A stretch of DNA of 64,000 nucleotides from Mixta mediterraneensis (GCF_014946725.1 NZ_JACFXY010000004.1:1-64000), one strand, 5' to 3'. Numbered from the stretch's first letter, positions 16,793-26,211 are shown. Numbers and translations: made by a program. The notes: generated by a model not told the origin, from the letters alone.

Positions 16793-18445
16793 ATGACCAC
16801 TTTTACCGTTGGCGATTATTTACTGGCGCGATTACAGGAAATAGGGACGAAACATCTTTTTGGCGTGCCTGGCGACTACAATCTGCAATTTCTCGATCTC
16901 GTCATTAACCATCCTGATATTGGCTGGACTGGCTGTGCCAATGAGCTCAACGCGGCCTATGCCGCTGATGGCTACGCGCGCTGTAATGGTATTGCTGCGC
17001 TGCTGACGACCTTTGGCGTTGGTGAACTCAGCGCCATCAATGGCATTGCCGGCAGTTATGCCGAGTACCTTCCGGTGATCCATATTGTCGGCGCTCCGGC
17101 CAGCCACGCACAGCAGCAGGGCGATTGCGTTCATCACTCTACAGGCGACGGTGACTTCGGTCATTTTATGCGCATGGCACAGGAGGTTTGTGTCGCAACG
17201 GCGCAACTCAATGCGGAAAACGCGACGGCGGAAATTGATCGGGTAATCGCCAGCGCGCTGCGGGCGTCGCGACCGGGGTATCTGATGTTGCCGGTCGATG
17301 TTGCACAAACAGAAGTCGATCCACCCACCCAGTCGTTAACGTTCAGCCAGCCATCTTCCCGTCATGTGTATGAGGCTTTTCGCCGGGCGGCAGAAAAGCG
17401 CCTGTTCCCGGCAAAACGGGTTTCGCTCTTAGCGGATTTTCTCGCTTTACGCTGCCATCAACAGTCAGCGCTGGCCGAGTTACGCACGGAGCGAGCCATT
17501 CCCTGTGCCAGCTTATTAATGGGGAAAGGCGTGCTGGATGAGCAGCAGCCAGGTTATGTCGGCACTTACGCCGCTGAAGCCAGCGAAGGAAAAGTGCAGC
17601 AGCTAATTGAACAAGCGGACGTGACGCTCTGCGTTGGCGTGCGCTTTACCGATACCATTACGGCGGGGTTTACTCAGCAATTCAGACCGGAACAGTGCAT
17701 CGACTTGCAGCCTGACAGCGCCAGCGGAGCAGGAGAGACATTTGCGCCGTTAAGCATGGCTGATGCACTGAAGGCATTGCACACACTTTTTCAACGTTAT
17801 GCTTCACGCTGGCAACTGGCGCCAGCTGACTTGCCTGACCAGCCGACTGAAGCTGCGGGCTGCATTAGCCAAAATGCTTTCTGGCGCGAGATACAGCAAT
17901 TTCTCCAGCCGGGTGACATTATCCTTGCCGATCAGGGAACCGCTGCCTTTGGGGCGGCAGCGCTACGTCTGCCATCGCAGGCTCAGTTGCTGGTTCAGCC
18001 GCTGTGGGGCTCCATCGGCTATACTTTACCGGCAGCATTTGGTGCCCAGACCGCCAGACCTGAACAGCGCGTTATCCTGATTATTGGTGATGGCTCTGCA
18101 CAGTTAACCATTCAGGAATTAGGATCGATGCTGCGAGATAATCAGCGCCCGATCATTTTTCTGCTGAATAATGAAGGTTATACCGTCGAGCGGGCGATCC
18201 ACGGCGCAACACAACGTTACAATGATATTGCTCAGTGGAACTGGACGGCACTACCGCAAGCCCTTAGCCTGCACGGCCAGGCGCAAAGCTGGCGTATCAG
18301 CGAAACCGTGCAGCTTCAGGAGGTGATGGCGCGGCTTGCCGAACCGAAGTGGCTGTCGTTGGTGGAAGTCGTAATGAAAAAAGATGACCTGCCACCCCTG
18401 CTGCGTAAAGTCACGGCGTGCCTTAAGCAGCGCAACGGCGGATAA
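16793..18445 (+). CDS. ipdC: Indole-3-pyruvate decarboxylase
   Basis: A 550-residue thiamine diphosphate enzyme that converts indole-3-pyruvate to indole-3-acetaldehyde, the key step of plant-hormone (indole-3-acetate) synthesis from tryptophan. The catalytic Glu is E51 in GCANELNAAYAADGYAR, the paired histidines are in CVHHSTGDGDF, and the cofactor motif GDGSAQLTIQELGSM...NN lies near residue 430. Length and the location beside glk match the ipdC genes known from Pantoea agglomerans and Enterobacter cloacae. AAAGGA precedes the ATG. A terminator follows, so it is probably monocistronic. A phenylpyruvate decarboxylase activity is an alternative for the same family. Confidence 0.92.
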   Translation: MTTFTVGDYLLARLQEIGTKHLFGVPGDYNLQFLDLVINHPDIGWTGCANELNAAYAADGYARCNGIAALLTTFGVGELSAINGIAGSYAEYLPVIHIVGAPASHAQQQGDCVHHSTGDGDFGHFMRMAQEVCVATAQLNAENATAEIDRVIASALRASRPGYLMLPVDVAQTEVDPPTQSLTFSQPSSRHVYEAFRRAAEKRLFPAKRVSLLADFLALRCHQQSALAELRTERAIPCASLLMGKGVLDEQQPGYVGTYAAEASEGKVQQLIEQADVTLCVGVRFTDTITAGFTQQFRPEQCIDLQPDSASGAGETFAPLSMADALKALHTLFQRYASRWQLAPADLPDQPTEAAGCISQNAFWREIQQFLQPGDIILADQGTAAFGAAALRLPSQAQLLVQPLWGSIGYTLPAAFGAQTARPEQRVILIIGDGSAQLTIQELGSMLRDNQRPIIFLLNNEGYTVERAIHGATQRYNDIAQWNWTALPQALSLHGQAQSWRISETVQLQEVMARLAEPKWLSLVEVVMKKDDLPPLLRKVTACLKQRNGG

Positions 18446-18511
18446 GATTCGGAAAGTTGCCGCTGGGCACTACGGGTTATGGCGGGTAGGCTGTACATCA
18501 CTTTGAGTCAG

Positions 18512-18548
18512 ACGCTCACCTTTCGCACTGGTGAGCGTTGTTGTTTTA
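18512..18548 (+). terminator. Terminator after ipdC
   Basis: A 9-base perfect stem ACGCTCACC / GGTGAGCGT with a 9-base loop, followed by TGTTGTTTT. It separates ipdC from glk. Confidence 0.88.
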
Positions 18549-18607
18549 TGGACAGGATTTTATAGTGTCCTTCAACTCTTTAAGACACCAAGCGGAGCAA
18601 CAGAAGA

Positions 18608-19573
18608 ATGACAACTTATGCCTTGGTCGGCGATGTCGGCGGCACAAATGCCCGTCTCGCCCTGTGTGAGGTGGAAAGCGGTAGCATCTCCCAGGCCAAA
18701 ACATTCTCAACATCAGAATACGACAGCCTCGAAGCCGTCATCCGCCATTATCTTGATGAACAAAAGCAGAACATTAAAGATGGCTGCATTGCCATTGCCT
18801 GCCCCATTACCGACGACTGGGTTGAAATGACCAACCACGACTGGGCATTCTCTACACGTAAGCTGAAAGAGAACATCGGTTTTGAAAACCTTGAGATCAT
18901 TAACGACTTTACTGCGGTATCCATGGCGATTCCGATGTTAACCGCTGAGAATATGATTCAGTTTGGCGGCAAAAAGCCGGTGCAAGACAAACCAATAGCC
19001 ATTTATGGCGCGGGCACGGGTTTAGGTGTCAGCCATTTAGTGCGCGTGGACAAACGCTGGGTTAGCCTGCCGGGCGAAGGCGGTCATGTCGATTTTGCTG
19101 CTAACAGCGAAGAAGAAGATCAGATTCTGGAAATCCTGCGCGAAGAGTTGGGCCACGTTTCGGCCGAGCGCGTGCTGTCGGGGGCGGGGCTGGTGAATTT
19201 GTATCGCGCTATCGTGAAGGCCGATCACCGTGTACCAGAAAACCTGAAACCAAAAGATGTCAGTGAACGCGCGCTGGCAGACAGCTGCATTGATTGCCGT
19301 CGCGCCTTATCGCTATTCTGCGTGATTATGGGACGTTTCGGTGGCAACCTGGCGTTGAACCTGGGTACGTTTGGTGGCGTTTATATTGCCGGTGGCATTG
19401 TGCCGCGTTTCCTGGAGTTCTTTAAAGCCTCTGGTTTCCGCGCCGCCTTTGAAGATAAAGGCCGTTTCCGTGATTACGTGGCAGATATTCCGGTATATAT
19501 GATTACTCATGATCAACCGGGCTTATTAGGCGCAGGCGCGCATTTGCGTCAGACACTTGGCTGCGAACTATAA
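18608..19573 (+). CDS. glk: Glucokinase
   Basis: A 321-residue protein, the same length as E. coli Glk, which phosphorylates glucose with ATP. The phosphate motif is [12 protein letters not shown] at the N-terminus. The catalytic Asp is in [12 protein letters not shown], the glucose site is in [11 protein letters not shown] and [10 protein letters not shown], and the adenosine motif is [12 protein letters not shown]. It is cytosolic and feeds glycolysis from free glucose. It has its own intergenic promoter region downstream of the ipdC terminator. Confidence 0.97.
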   Translation: MTTYALVGDVGGTNARLALCEVESGSISQAKTFSTSEYDSLEAVIRHYLDEQKQNIKDGCIAIACPITDDWVEMTNHDWAFSTRKLKENIGFENLEIINDFTAVSMAIPMLTAENMIQFGGKKPVQDKPIAIYGAGTGLGVSHLVRVDKRWVSLPGEGGHVDFAANSEEEDQILEILREELGHVSAERVLSGAGLVNLYRAIVKADHRVPENLKPKDVSERALADSCIDCRRALSLFCVIMGRFGGNLALNLGTFGGVYIAGGIVPRFLEFFKASGFRAAFEDKGRFRDYVADIPVYMITHDQPGLLGAGAHLRQTLGCEL

Positions 19574-19986
19574 ATACTTGCTGAAAGGATCTGCGAACCG
19601 TTTATGGTGACTGCCTACGTGCCCGCAGATCACCCCAACCGAGCGACAACCACTTTTCTCTCAGACCGCTCGCCCCGCGCCGCTTATGGCGCGGGTAGCG
19701 GTACGATCAAACACACCAGCCCTGTCAAACAGTAATGCCTGACTGCCGCCTGGCCGGGGAAAACGACGGCTATGCGAAAAAGATTCGTTAATGCCTCTTG
19801 CTGACGAACAGGCAGCTTCTGTTTCAGCACCGTTTTCCCTAAAAAAGCAAAAGCGGAAATGTTGACCTCAGGAAAGGGGATCTGTTTTTCGCGAGCGCGC
19901 CGCTGGTTGACCAGCTGCCGGTTTGCTATGTTGCCGGAAGAAAGCGGGCCAGTTATAACGGGTCTGCCGCGACCGGGAGCAGAGGA
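19574..19986. other. 413-base gap after glk with a long hairpin
   Basis: No convincing gene lies here; the one minus-strand frame is GC-biased filler with no ribosome binding site. The main element is a long inverted repeat at 19665-19702: ACCGCT, then CCCGCGCC, loop GCTTAT, GGCGCGGG, then AGCGGT. It has no T run on either side. The second half of the gap should hold the promoter of the acetyltransferase gene. Confidence 0.6.
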
Positions 19987-20511
19987 ATGCACTTAACCAC
20001 ATCACGTTTAATTTTGAGCAAATTAAAGTCTGAAGACTGGCAACTGTTTCGTGCCGTGCATCATGACAACCTCACCATGACCTGGGTAAGTGAAATTCCA
20101 GAAGAAGCGGATTTACGCCAGCGTTTTCATGAACGCCTTGCGCCGTGGCAGGCCAGCAGTTTTCATATGTTATGCCTGGTGGCGCGACGGCGCGATAACG
20201 GTGAAGCCATCGGGCTGTTTGGCTGCAGCCCGGAATGGGAACCGTATCGTCAGGCTGAGGTGGGTTATATGTTACTCAGCCGGTATTGCGGCCAGGGGTT
20301 TGGCAATGAAGCGCTGGCGGCGCTGTGTGAGTTTTTGTTCCAGGCAGATTTTCATAAGCTTAAGGCGATGGTGATTGAGGGCAACTGGCCTTCACGCCGC
20401 ATCCTTGAAAAGAACGGTTTTCAGCTGGAAGGCACGCTACGGGATAATTATCTACTGAACGGTCGCTGGGTAAACGACTGGGCGCTGGGTCGGCTGAACC
20501 AGAAAGAATAA
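19987..20511 (+). CDS. GNAT-family N-acetyltransferase (RimJ/RimL type)
   Basis: A 174-residue acetyl-CoA-dependent acetyltransferase. The GNAT core is visible: TSRLILSKLKSEDWQLF at the start, VGYMLLSRYCGQGFGNEALA (motif A, with the Q/R-x-x-G-x-G/A acetyl-CoA loop), and EGNWPSRRILEKNGFQLEGT near the end. It resembles RimJ/RimL-like enzymes that modify protein N-termini or small molecules, but the substrate is unknown. GAGCAGAGGA lies before the ATG. It sits between glk and alaC as a single gene. Confidence 0.85.
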   Translation: MHLTTSRLILSKLKSEDWQLFRAVHHDNLTMTWVSEIPEEADLRQRFHERLAPWQASSFHMLCLVARRRDNGEAIGLFGCSPEWEPYRQAEVGYMLLSRYCGQGFGNEALAALCEFLFQADFHKLKAMVIEGNWPSRRILEKNGFQLEGTLRDNYLLNGRWVNDWALGRLNQKE

Positions 20512-20567
20512 AATAATTTTCTGCCGCTCTCGACAAGCTTGCTCTCGTCACGTTATGTTCTTGGTTC

Positions 20568-20615
20568 GGTCACGGCAGTGACCAGCGTCGCTCGGACGGT
20601 CCGGGCGCTTACGTA
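20568..20615 (+). promoter_or_regulatory. Structured leader ahead of alaC
   Basis: A perfect hairpin GGTCAC-GGCA-GTGACC (20568-20583) is followed by a second GC-rich inverted element around CGGACGGTCCG. It ends about 20 bases before the ribosome binding site AGAGGA. It may be a structured 5' leader or an operator. I recognise no known riboswitch. Confidence 0.45.
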
Positions 20616-20629
20616 CTCCAGAGGATCCT

Positions 20630-21865
20630 ATGGCTGATAACAGCACACCCCGCCATTTCTCACGTATTGAACGTTTACCTCCCTACGTTTTTAACATCAC
20701 CGCCGAACTAAAGTTAGCTGCGCGTCGGCGCGGCGAAGATATTATCGATTTTTCGATGGGAAATCCTGACGGCGCAACCCCGCCGCATATCGTTGAAAAA
20801 CTGTGTCAGGTGGCACAGCGTGACGACACGCATGGCTACTCAACCTCCAGGGGAATTCCTCGCCTGCGCCGGGCGATTTCGCGCTGGTATGCTGATCGCT
20901 ATGAGGTGGATATTGATCCCGAATCCGAAGCTATTGTCACCATCGGTTCGAAAGAGGGCCTCGCGCACCTGATGCTGGCAACGCTTGATCACGGTGATAC
21001 CGTGCTGGTGCCCAATCCCAGCTATCCAATTCATATTTACGGTGCGGTCATTGCGGGCGCGCAGGTGCGTTCTGTCCCGCTGGTCGCGGGGGTTAATTTT
21101 TTTAACGAACTGGAGCGCGCCATCCGCGAAAGCTATCCCAAGCCGAAAATGATGATCCTTGGCTTTCCGTCGAACCCGACAGCGCAATGCGTGGAGCTGG
21201 ATTTTTTTGAACGCGTTATTGCGCTGGCGAAACAGTACAACGTGCTGGTGATCCACGATCTCGCTTACGCTGACATTGTTTATGATGGCTGGAAAGCTCC
21301 GTCAATTATGCAGGTTCCGGGTGCGCGTGATGTGGCGGTCGAATTTTTCACGCTGTCAAAAAGCTACAATATGGCGGGCTGGCGTATCGGTTTTATGGTT
21401 GGCAATAAAGAGTTGGTATCGGCGCTGGCGCGTATCAAAAGTTACCACGATTACGGCACCTTCACGCCGCTACAGGTTGCTGCCATTGCCGCGCTTGAAG
21501 GCGATCAACAATGCGTCCGCGACATCGCTGAACAGTACAAACGTCGGCGGGATGTATTAGTTAAAGGGCTGCATGAAGCGGGCTGGATGGTAGATAACCC
21601 CAAAGCTTCAATGTACGTCTGGGCCAAAATTCCTGATCGTTATGCGCATCTTGGTTCACTGGAATTTGCCAAACTTCTGCTGCAGGAAGCGAAGGTCTGC
21701 GTCTCGCCGGGCATTGGTTTTGGTGAGTATGGAGATACGCATGTGCGGTTTGCATTGATTGAAAACAGTGACCGTATTCGTCAGGCGGTGCGCGGAATTA
21801 AAGCGATGTTTCGTGCCGAGGGTATGCTGTCGGGCAATGTGAAAAATCTGGAAGAAGAGAGTTAA
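20630..21865 (+). CDS. alaC: Alanine aminotransferase AlaC
   Basis: A 411-residue class I PLP aminotransferase matching E. coli AlaC, a major glutamate-pyruvate aminotransferase. The family pattern includes [43 protein letters not shown] and the PLP lysine in [12 protein letters not shown]. The arginine binding the substrate carboxylate is in [10 protein letters not shown]. It is cytosolic. Downstream, 39 bases away and on the other strand, lies the tiny ypdK gene, as in E. coli. Confidence 0.95.
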   Translation: MADNSTPRHFSRIERLPPYVFNITAELKLAARRRGEDIIDFSMGNPDGATPPHIVEKLCQVAQRDDTHGYSTSRGIPRLRRAISRWYADRYEVDIDPESEAIVTIGSKEGLAHLMLATLDHGDTVLVPNPSYPIHIYGAVIAGAQVRSVPLVAGVNFFNELERAIRESYPKPKMMILGFPSNPTAQCVELDFFERVIALAKQYNVLVIHDLAYADIVYDGWKAPSIMQVPGARDVAVEFFTLSKSYNMAGWRIGFMVGNKELVSALARIKSYHDYGTFTPLQVAAIAALEGDQQCVRDIAEQYKRRRDVLVKGLHEAGWMVDNPKASMYVWAKIPDRYAHLGSLEFAKLLLQEAKVCVSPGIGFGEYGDTHVRFALIENSDRIRQAVRGIKAMFRAEGMLSGNVKNLEEES

Positions 21866-21874
21866 AAGCCAGTT

Positions 21875-21896
21875 GGGGCGACAGCATTGTCGCCCC
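21875..21896. terminator. Hairpin between alaC and ypdK
   Basis: A 9-base perfect stem GGGGCGACA / TGTCGCCCC with loop GCAT, between two convergent genes. Read leftward it is followed after a few bases by CTTTTAA, so it may end ypdK transcripts and also alaC. Confidence 0.7.
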
Positions 21897-21904
21897 CGGC
21901 AGCA

Positions 21905-21976
21905 TTACAGCATCAGCAAAAAGGTGCCGAGCCACAGCAACGCGAAAAAAGAAATCCCCATCAGGGCATATTTCAC
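21905..21976 (-). CDS. ypdK: YpdK-like 23-residue membrane microprotein
   Basis: A 23-codon frame starts with GTG at 21976, seven bases after AGGAG, and ends TAA at 21905. The product is one hydrophobic helix beginning MKYALMGISFFALLW. E. coli has a 23-residue single-helix protein, YpdK, at the same place beside alaC, with a very similar sequence (MKYFFMGISF...). Conservation of length, position and sequence supports a real gene despite its size. The function of YpdK is unknown; it is expected in the inner membrane. Confidence 0.82.
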   Translation of the reverse strand: MKYALMGISFFALLWLGTFLLML

Positions 21977-22177
21977 AATACAACTCCTCTGAGCGGTTAC
22001 GATGACGGCGATCCCGGACTCGCGCAACGCGAACAGATGAGAAGAACGTTTCCGCTGACTACCACGTTGTGCTTCTTTCCGGGTCGATCTGAGGAACTCA
22101 GAACAGGATCGGGCGTTAATTTACGCGGAATCGATCTGAATTGAAATAGGGCGCAACTGAGATATTCCTCGCAAAAT

Positions 22178-23206
22178 TTAAGGGACCTGGATTTCCGGGA
22201 TTGCCGACATGCCGACACGTAACTGGATCAGATCTTTCTGATCGCGATCCAGCACGATTTTTACCGGCAGACGTTGAACAACTTTGGTGTAGTTACCGGT
22301 CGCATTATCGGGTGAGATGGCCGAAAAGGTTGCGCCAGTCGCTGGAGCGATGCTGTCAACGCGGCCTGAAAAGGTTTTGCCTGGCAACGCATCCACCGTC
22401 ACGCTAACGCGCTGGCCGGGGCGTACATCCGCCAGCTGGGTCTCAAGATAATTGGCAGTGATATAGGTTTGTTGTAGTGGCACCACGGCTAATAAGCGGG
22501 TTCCGGCAGACACGTAAGCGCCAGATCGCACCGAACGTTGTCCTACCATGCCATCTACCGGCGCGAGAATGCGCGTATAGGACAAATTCAGCCGGGCCTG
22601 GTCAACGCTGGCTTTAGCGGCAGCCTCGTCTGCTTCTGCTGAACGTATCGCTGCCTGCAACACGCCAACCTCTTTCAGCGCTGACGTTAACGCAGCCTGG
22701 CTTTGACGCACTGCGGCCTGGGCAGAACGCTGAGTCGAGCTGGCTTTTTGTTGATCGTCGGCGGCCACTGTGCCGCTTTTATACAGGCGATTATAGCGAT
22801 CGGCACTCTGAGTGGCATATTGCGCTGAGGCCTGGCTAGCCGCGAGGCTGGCTTTTTGCTGCTCAATCACTGACTGCTGCTGTTCAAGCTGTGCCTGGCT
22901 ACTTAACAATTTAGCCTGGCTAACCTGCAAATCGGCTTCGGCGCTTTCCAGTGCGACGCGATAATCACGATCGTCCAGCGTGGCCAGCACATCACCGGTT
23001 TTGACCCGCTGGTTATCCTGTACGTTAACGCTGGCAATATAGCCCGACACTTTCGGTGCAACGAGCGTGTAATCGGCATTAACGTAAGCATCGGTAGTGC
23101 GATGATCGTTGTCAGTCATGGCGGACCAGACAAAAAATGCCATGACCAGTAAAACCAGCAGCAGCAGGCTCAACACCACGGTTTTTCTCATTACTAAAGC
23201 GCGCAT
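22178..23206 (-). CDS. HlyD/EmrA-type membrane fusion protein
   Basis: A 342-residue periplasmic adaptor. One N-terminal membrane helix (residues 6-27, TVVLSLLLLVLLVMAFFVW) is followed by a biotinyl-lipoyl-like part (APKVSGYIASVNVQDNQRVK, then GDVLATLDDRDY). A long coiled coil rich in Ala, Ser and Gln spans about residues 75-200. A beta-barrel part follows (RILAPVDGMVGQRSV, then PGQRVSVTVDALPG). It would join the transporter encoded just upstream to an outer-membrane channel. It is the second gene of the leftward pair, 51 bases behind the MFS gene; this is the reverse of the usual emrA-emrB order. Confidence 0.9.
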   Translation of the reverse strand: MRALVMRKTVVLSLLLLVLLVMAFFVWSAMTDNDHRTTDAYVNADYTLVAPKVSGYIASVNVQDNQRVKTGDVLATLDDRDYRVALESAEADLQVSQAKLLSSQAQLEQQQSVIEQQKASLAASQASAQYATQSADRYNRLYKSGTVAADDQQKASSTQRSAQAAVRQSQAALTSALKEVGVLQAAIRSAEADEAAAKASVDQARLNLSYTRILAPVDGMVGQRSVRSGAYVSAGTRLLAVVPLQQTYITANYLETQLADVRPGQRVSVTVDALPGKTFSGRVDSIAPATGATFSAISPDNATGNYTKVVQRLPVKIVLDRDQKDLIQLRVGMSAIPEIQVP

Positions 23207-23257
23207 ATTCAGTTATCTCGACGTCGGTGTTACGGGTTGAATCAGGGTTTGTGGTGG

Positions 23258-24814
23258 TCAGACGCGTTTCGGCACAACGGCAGTGGCTAAAAGCAGGAAA
23301 ACCGCAAAGCCAATCAGCAGCAGCCAGGTATCACTCAGGCTTAATACCAGCGCCTGATGCTTCACTAAGGTAGAAAAACCGCTGAGGTTTTCGGCGGAGC
23401 TGATGCTGCCGTCCGGCAGTAGCGGATGGCTACTGTTTGCCTGGCTACTGACTGGTGCCGTCATCAGCCATGCGTGACTGGCAGCGTTATTGATCAAAAT
23501 ACTGGAATGAAACTGCTCGCGATGGCTGACAAACCAGCTCACTAATGTTGAGGCAGCAATGCTGGAGAAGCCGCGTACGGTGTTAAACATCGCCGAGGCG
23601 AAGGGGCCTTCAGGCGGCGCCACTACGCTGGTGGAGCTCATCAATATCGGCAGGATTACCATCGGCTGGCCAAAAGCTTGCAGGATCTGAATCAACCAAA
23701 AATTTTGCCGTCCCCAGTCGCTGGTAATTTGCATGCCGGCCAGGCAAGACGTGATTAAAAATCCCAGCCCTACCGCCAGCATCCAGCGACAGTCAATCCA
23801 GCGAATATTCAGTAAAGCCGCCACCAGCGGAGCGATAAGCAGTTGCGGCAGACCGACAGTCAATGCCAGTGGGGCGAATTGCAGGGTGCGAAAGCCTTCA
23901 ACCTGGGCAAAGTAGGCTGAGGGCAGGGCAGAACCGGAGAGAGATACAATTAACACGCCTGCCAGCGCCAGCAATCCGTGTGTCAGATTGTGCCGCTGTA
24001 ACATCTGCAGCTTAAACAGCGGCAGCGGATGAAACCATTCGTTAATCAGAAACACGACAAACAGCGGCAGCGCGGCCAGCAGCAGGCCGATAATTAATGG
24101 CGAAGCTAGCCAGTCGAGGCGCTCGCCCTGCGTCAGCGCCAGAATCAGCAGCGAAATAGCGCTACAACCGGTTAACATACCGAACAGGTCGATCTGTCTG
24201 AAACGTTCAGTGCGCAAGGGATCTTGCGGCAGACCCCAGCTAATCAGCGCCATGGCAATCAACATCAGCGGCACGACTTGCCAGAATACAAACATCCAGC
24301 TGACGTCATCGGTCCAGAATGCCGCCAGCGGGGCGGCCATATTGGGGCCAAAAGTGGCGGTTAAAGCATAACCACTCAAGCCATACAGTTTGAGCGGTGG
24401 TGGCAGGAAACGCAGCGCAACGGTCATCAGCATCGGCGGCAGCGCGCCCCCGAATATACCTTGTAACACACGTAAACCGATAAACATCGCAGGCGTTGGC
24501 ATCATGGGTAACAGGATGCCGGTAAGCATGAAGCCAGCCGAAACAGCCAGCGTGAAGCGGCGCAGCGAGAAAGTCACGGCAAACCAGGGCGCGATCATCA
24601 TTGCCGCCACTTCAGCCGCCTGATAGGCAGAAATGATCCAGCTACCCTGATCGTAACTGATACCAATAGCGGCGCGGATGTCAGCCAGCGCGATGTCCGT
24701 CACGCGATCGTTTAATCCCGATGTCAGGGCGGCAATCAATACGCCGATTAAACCCAGCGCCAGTCGCAAAGTAAAAGGATGCGGCACCGGCGCGGCGGCA
24801 GGCTTAGCGTTCAT
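23258..24814 (-). CDS. DHA2-family MFS drug efflux transporter (EmrB-like)
   Basis: A 518-residue proton-driven antiporter with about 14 membrane helices. The start reads RLALGLIGVLIAALTSGLND. The motif-A-like region and antiporter motif are seen around ISAYQAAEVAAMMIAPWFAV and GLRVLQGIFGGALPPMLM. It exports drugs or organic anions together with the adaptor encoded next. Substrate unknown. The ATG at 24814 lies 151 bases from the divergent IclR regulator start, and two operator-like repeats sit between, so control by that regulator is likely. Confidence 0.9.
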   Translation of the reverse strand: MNAKPAAAPVPHPFTLRLALGLIGVLIAALTSGLNDRVTDIALADIRAAIGISYDQGSWIISAYQAAEVAAMMIAPWFAVTFSLRRFTLAVSAGFMLTGILLPMMPTPAMFIGLRVLQGIFGGALPPMLMTVALRFLPPPLKLYGLSGYALTATFGPNMAAPLAAFWTDDVSWMFVFWQVVPLMLIAMALISWGLPQDPLRTERFRQIDLFGMLTGCSAISLLILALTQGERLDWLASPLIIGLLLAALPLFVVFLINEWFHPLPLFKLQMLQRHNLTHGLLALAGVLIVSLSGSALPSAYFAQVEGFRTLQFAPLALTVGLPQLLIAPLVAALLNIRWIDCRWMLAVGLGFLITSCLAGMQITSDWGRQNFWLIQILQAFGQPMVILPILMSSTSVVAPPEGPFASAMFNTVRGFSSIAASTLVSWFVSHREQFHSSILINNAASHAWLMTAPVSSQANSSHPLLPDGSISSAENLSGFSTLVKHQALVLSLSDTWLLLIGFAVFLLLATAVVPKRV

Positions 24815-24844
24815 AGCGGGGGATCTCTTATTTCTGTGATGCAG

Positions 24845-24909
24845 TGTATTGCGATGTGATACAGAGTCTTATCTTACATTTCGATATGCTGTATTGCAAT
24901 GTGGTACAC
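24845..24909. promoter_or_regulatory. Twin operator-like repeats between the efflux genes and iclR-type gene
   Basis: TGTATTGCGATGTGATACAG (24845-24864) and TGTATTGCAATGTGGTACAC (24890-24909) are near-identical 20-mers, 45 bases apart centre to centre, so about four helical turns. Each is itself an imperfect palindrome (TGTAT/GTAC to ATACA). They lie between divergent promoters and are good candidates for binding by the adjacent IclR-type regulator. Confidence 0.75.
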
Positions 24910-24965
24910 CCTGTAAAAAAAGCTTTATTCACGCTACAGTAGGGCAGCACAAACAGGACGATGCT

Positions 24966-25751
24966 ATGGCTCAACTTCCATCCAGCCGCGAGGATGAAAA
25001 AATCGGTGGCATTCAGGTCATCGCTCGCGCAGCAAAAATTTTAAATGCTTTGGGTGATCATCCCGGCGGGATGAGTCTTGGGGAAATTGCGCAGGCGGTT
25101 GCTCTGCCCCGCTCAACGGTACAGCGTATTGTGGCGGCGCTTGACAGCGCTGAGCTGGTGCGCAGCAGCGGTGCAGGCGGTTTAAGGCTCGGCCCGGCGC
25201 TACTCAAGCTCATCTCAAGTGTCCATACCGACGTGGTAGATTTGGCCAGGCCGCTGCTGGAAAAGCTGTGTGCTGACACCAATGAAACCGTTTATCTGGC
25301 GCGCGCCAGCGGCACGCAATTGGCTATCGTGCATTACGTAGTGGCTTCGCGGGAACTGCGCGTCGTGCCGCGGATGGGATTAAATCTGCCGCTTTACAGC
25401 ACCTCCGGTGGACGTGTGCTGCTGGCGCTGGAAAGCGATGATGATGTGCGAGTGATGGTGGGCGAAGCCTACCGCGAGCTCACGGAGATGACCGTGAAAA
25501 CGCTGCCGCAACTGCTGCAACGTATCGCAGAAGTACGGGAAACCGGCATCTCCTACGATCGTGGCGAAACGCTGGAAGGTATTTCTGCCATGGCGGTGGC
25601 GCTGGATACGCTGTTTGGCCGTTTCTCTGTTTCCTTACTGGCACCGACCGCTCGATTTCTTAAGCACGAAGCGCGCTATCGTGAGGAAATACTTAAATGT
25701 AAAGACGCGCTGGTGCGCGAAATCGGCAAAATCGCCGCTGTAGAAGGATAA
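24966..25751 (+). CDS. IclR-family transcriptional regulator
   Basis: The ATG at 24966 (MAQLPSSRED) is chosen because CAGGA precedes it and upstream codons overlap the operator repeats. This gives 261 residues. The N-terminal winged HTH is at about residues 15-75 (MSLGEIAQAVALPRSTVQRI). The C-terminal GAF-like effector domain includes ETVYLARASGTQLAIVHYV and the closing GETLEGISAMAVAL. IclR proteins usually act as tetramers on paired sites, which fits the twin repeats upstream. The ligand is unknown. It likely controls the divergent efflux pair and itself. Confidence 0.88.
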   Translation: MAQLPSSREDEKIGGIQVIARAAKILNALGDHPGGMSLGEIAQAVALPRSTVQRIVAALDSAELVRSSGAGGLRLGPALLKLISSVHTDVVDLARPLLEKLCADTNETVYLARASGTQLAIVHYVVASRELRVVPRMGLNLPLYSTSGGRVLLALESDDDVRVMVGEAYRELTEMTVKTLPQLLQRIAEVRETGISYDRGETLEGISAMAVALDTLFGRFSVSLLAPTARFLKHEARYREEILKCKDALVREIGKIAAVEG

Positions 25752-25758
25752 ACATTTG

Positions 25759-26211
25759 ATGAAAACCTTATTGATGGCCATTGATAATTCACCGGTTGCT
25801 GAAAAGGTCATTGACCTTACTACCGTTGAAGCGCTGGCGCATAACGCACAGGTAGTCGTGCTGTGTTGCATTGATCCGGCTTACTCATCGTGTAGCCAGC
25901 CGATTGAAATTGATGCAGGTGAAGATCCGGCTGATTTTCTTGCCGCGCAAGATGAGCAGAATACCGCCGAAATGGTGGTGCGTCGCGCACTGGCTCCGTT
26001 ATTACGCGCTGGCGTTAATGCGCGTGGGATGATCCTAGCCGGCGAAGCCGCGGATACCATTATCGCACAATCGGAACAGCTTAAAGTCAGCATGATTATC
26101 ATGGGTCGCCGTCATCTTTCATCCTTTAATCGTCTGTTTAAAGGCTCGGTGAGCGCATCGGTGATTGAACGCGCTCATTGTCCGGTGCTTATTGATGTGC
26201 GTAAGGATTAA
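25759..26211 (+). CDS. Universal stress protein (UspA family)
   Basis: A 150-residue Usp protein; AAGGA lies about ten bases before the ATG at 25759. The fold is marked by KTLLMAIDNSPVAEKVID at the start. The ATP-binding region has the G-x2-G-x9-G-S pattern as MGRRHLSSFNRLFKGSVSAS near residues 114-133. The terminal strand is CPVLIDV. It begins eight bases after the iclR-type stop, so the two are probably co-transcribed. Its physiological role here is unknown; stress survival is the family theme. Confidence 0.88.
   Translation: MKTLLMAIDNSPVAEKVIDLTTVEALAHNAQVVVLCCIDPAYSSCSQPIEIDAGEDPADFLAAQDEQNTAEMVVRRALAPLLRAGVNARGMILAGEAADTIIAQSEQLKVSMIIMGRRHLSSFNRLFKGSVSASVIERAHCPVLIDVRKD

Noticed and set aside
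19684-19992. 102-codon minus-strand frame after glk
   Set aside because: It overlaps the acetyltransferase start, has no ribosome binding site and runs through the large hairpin.
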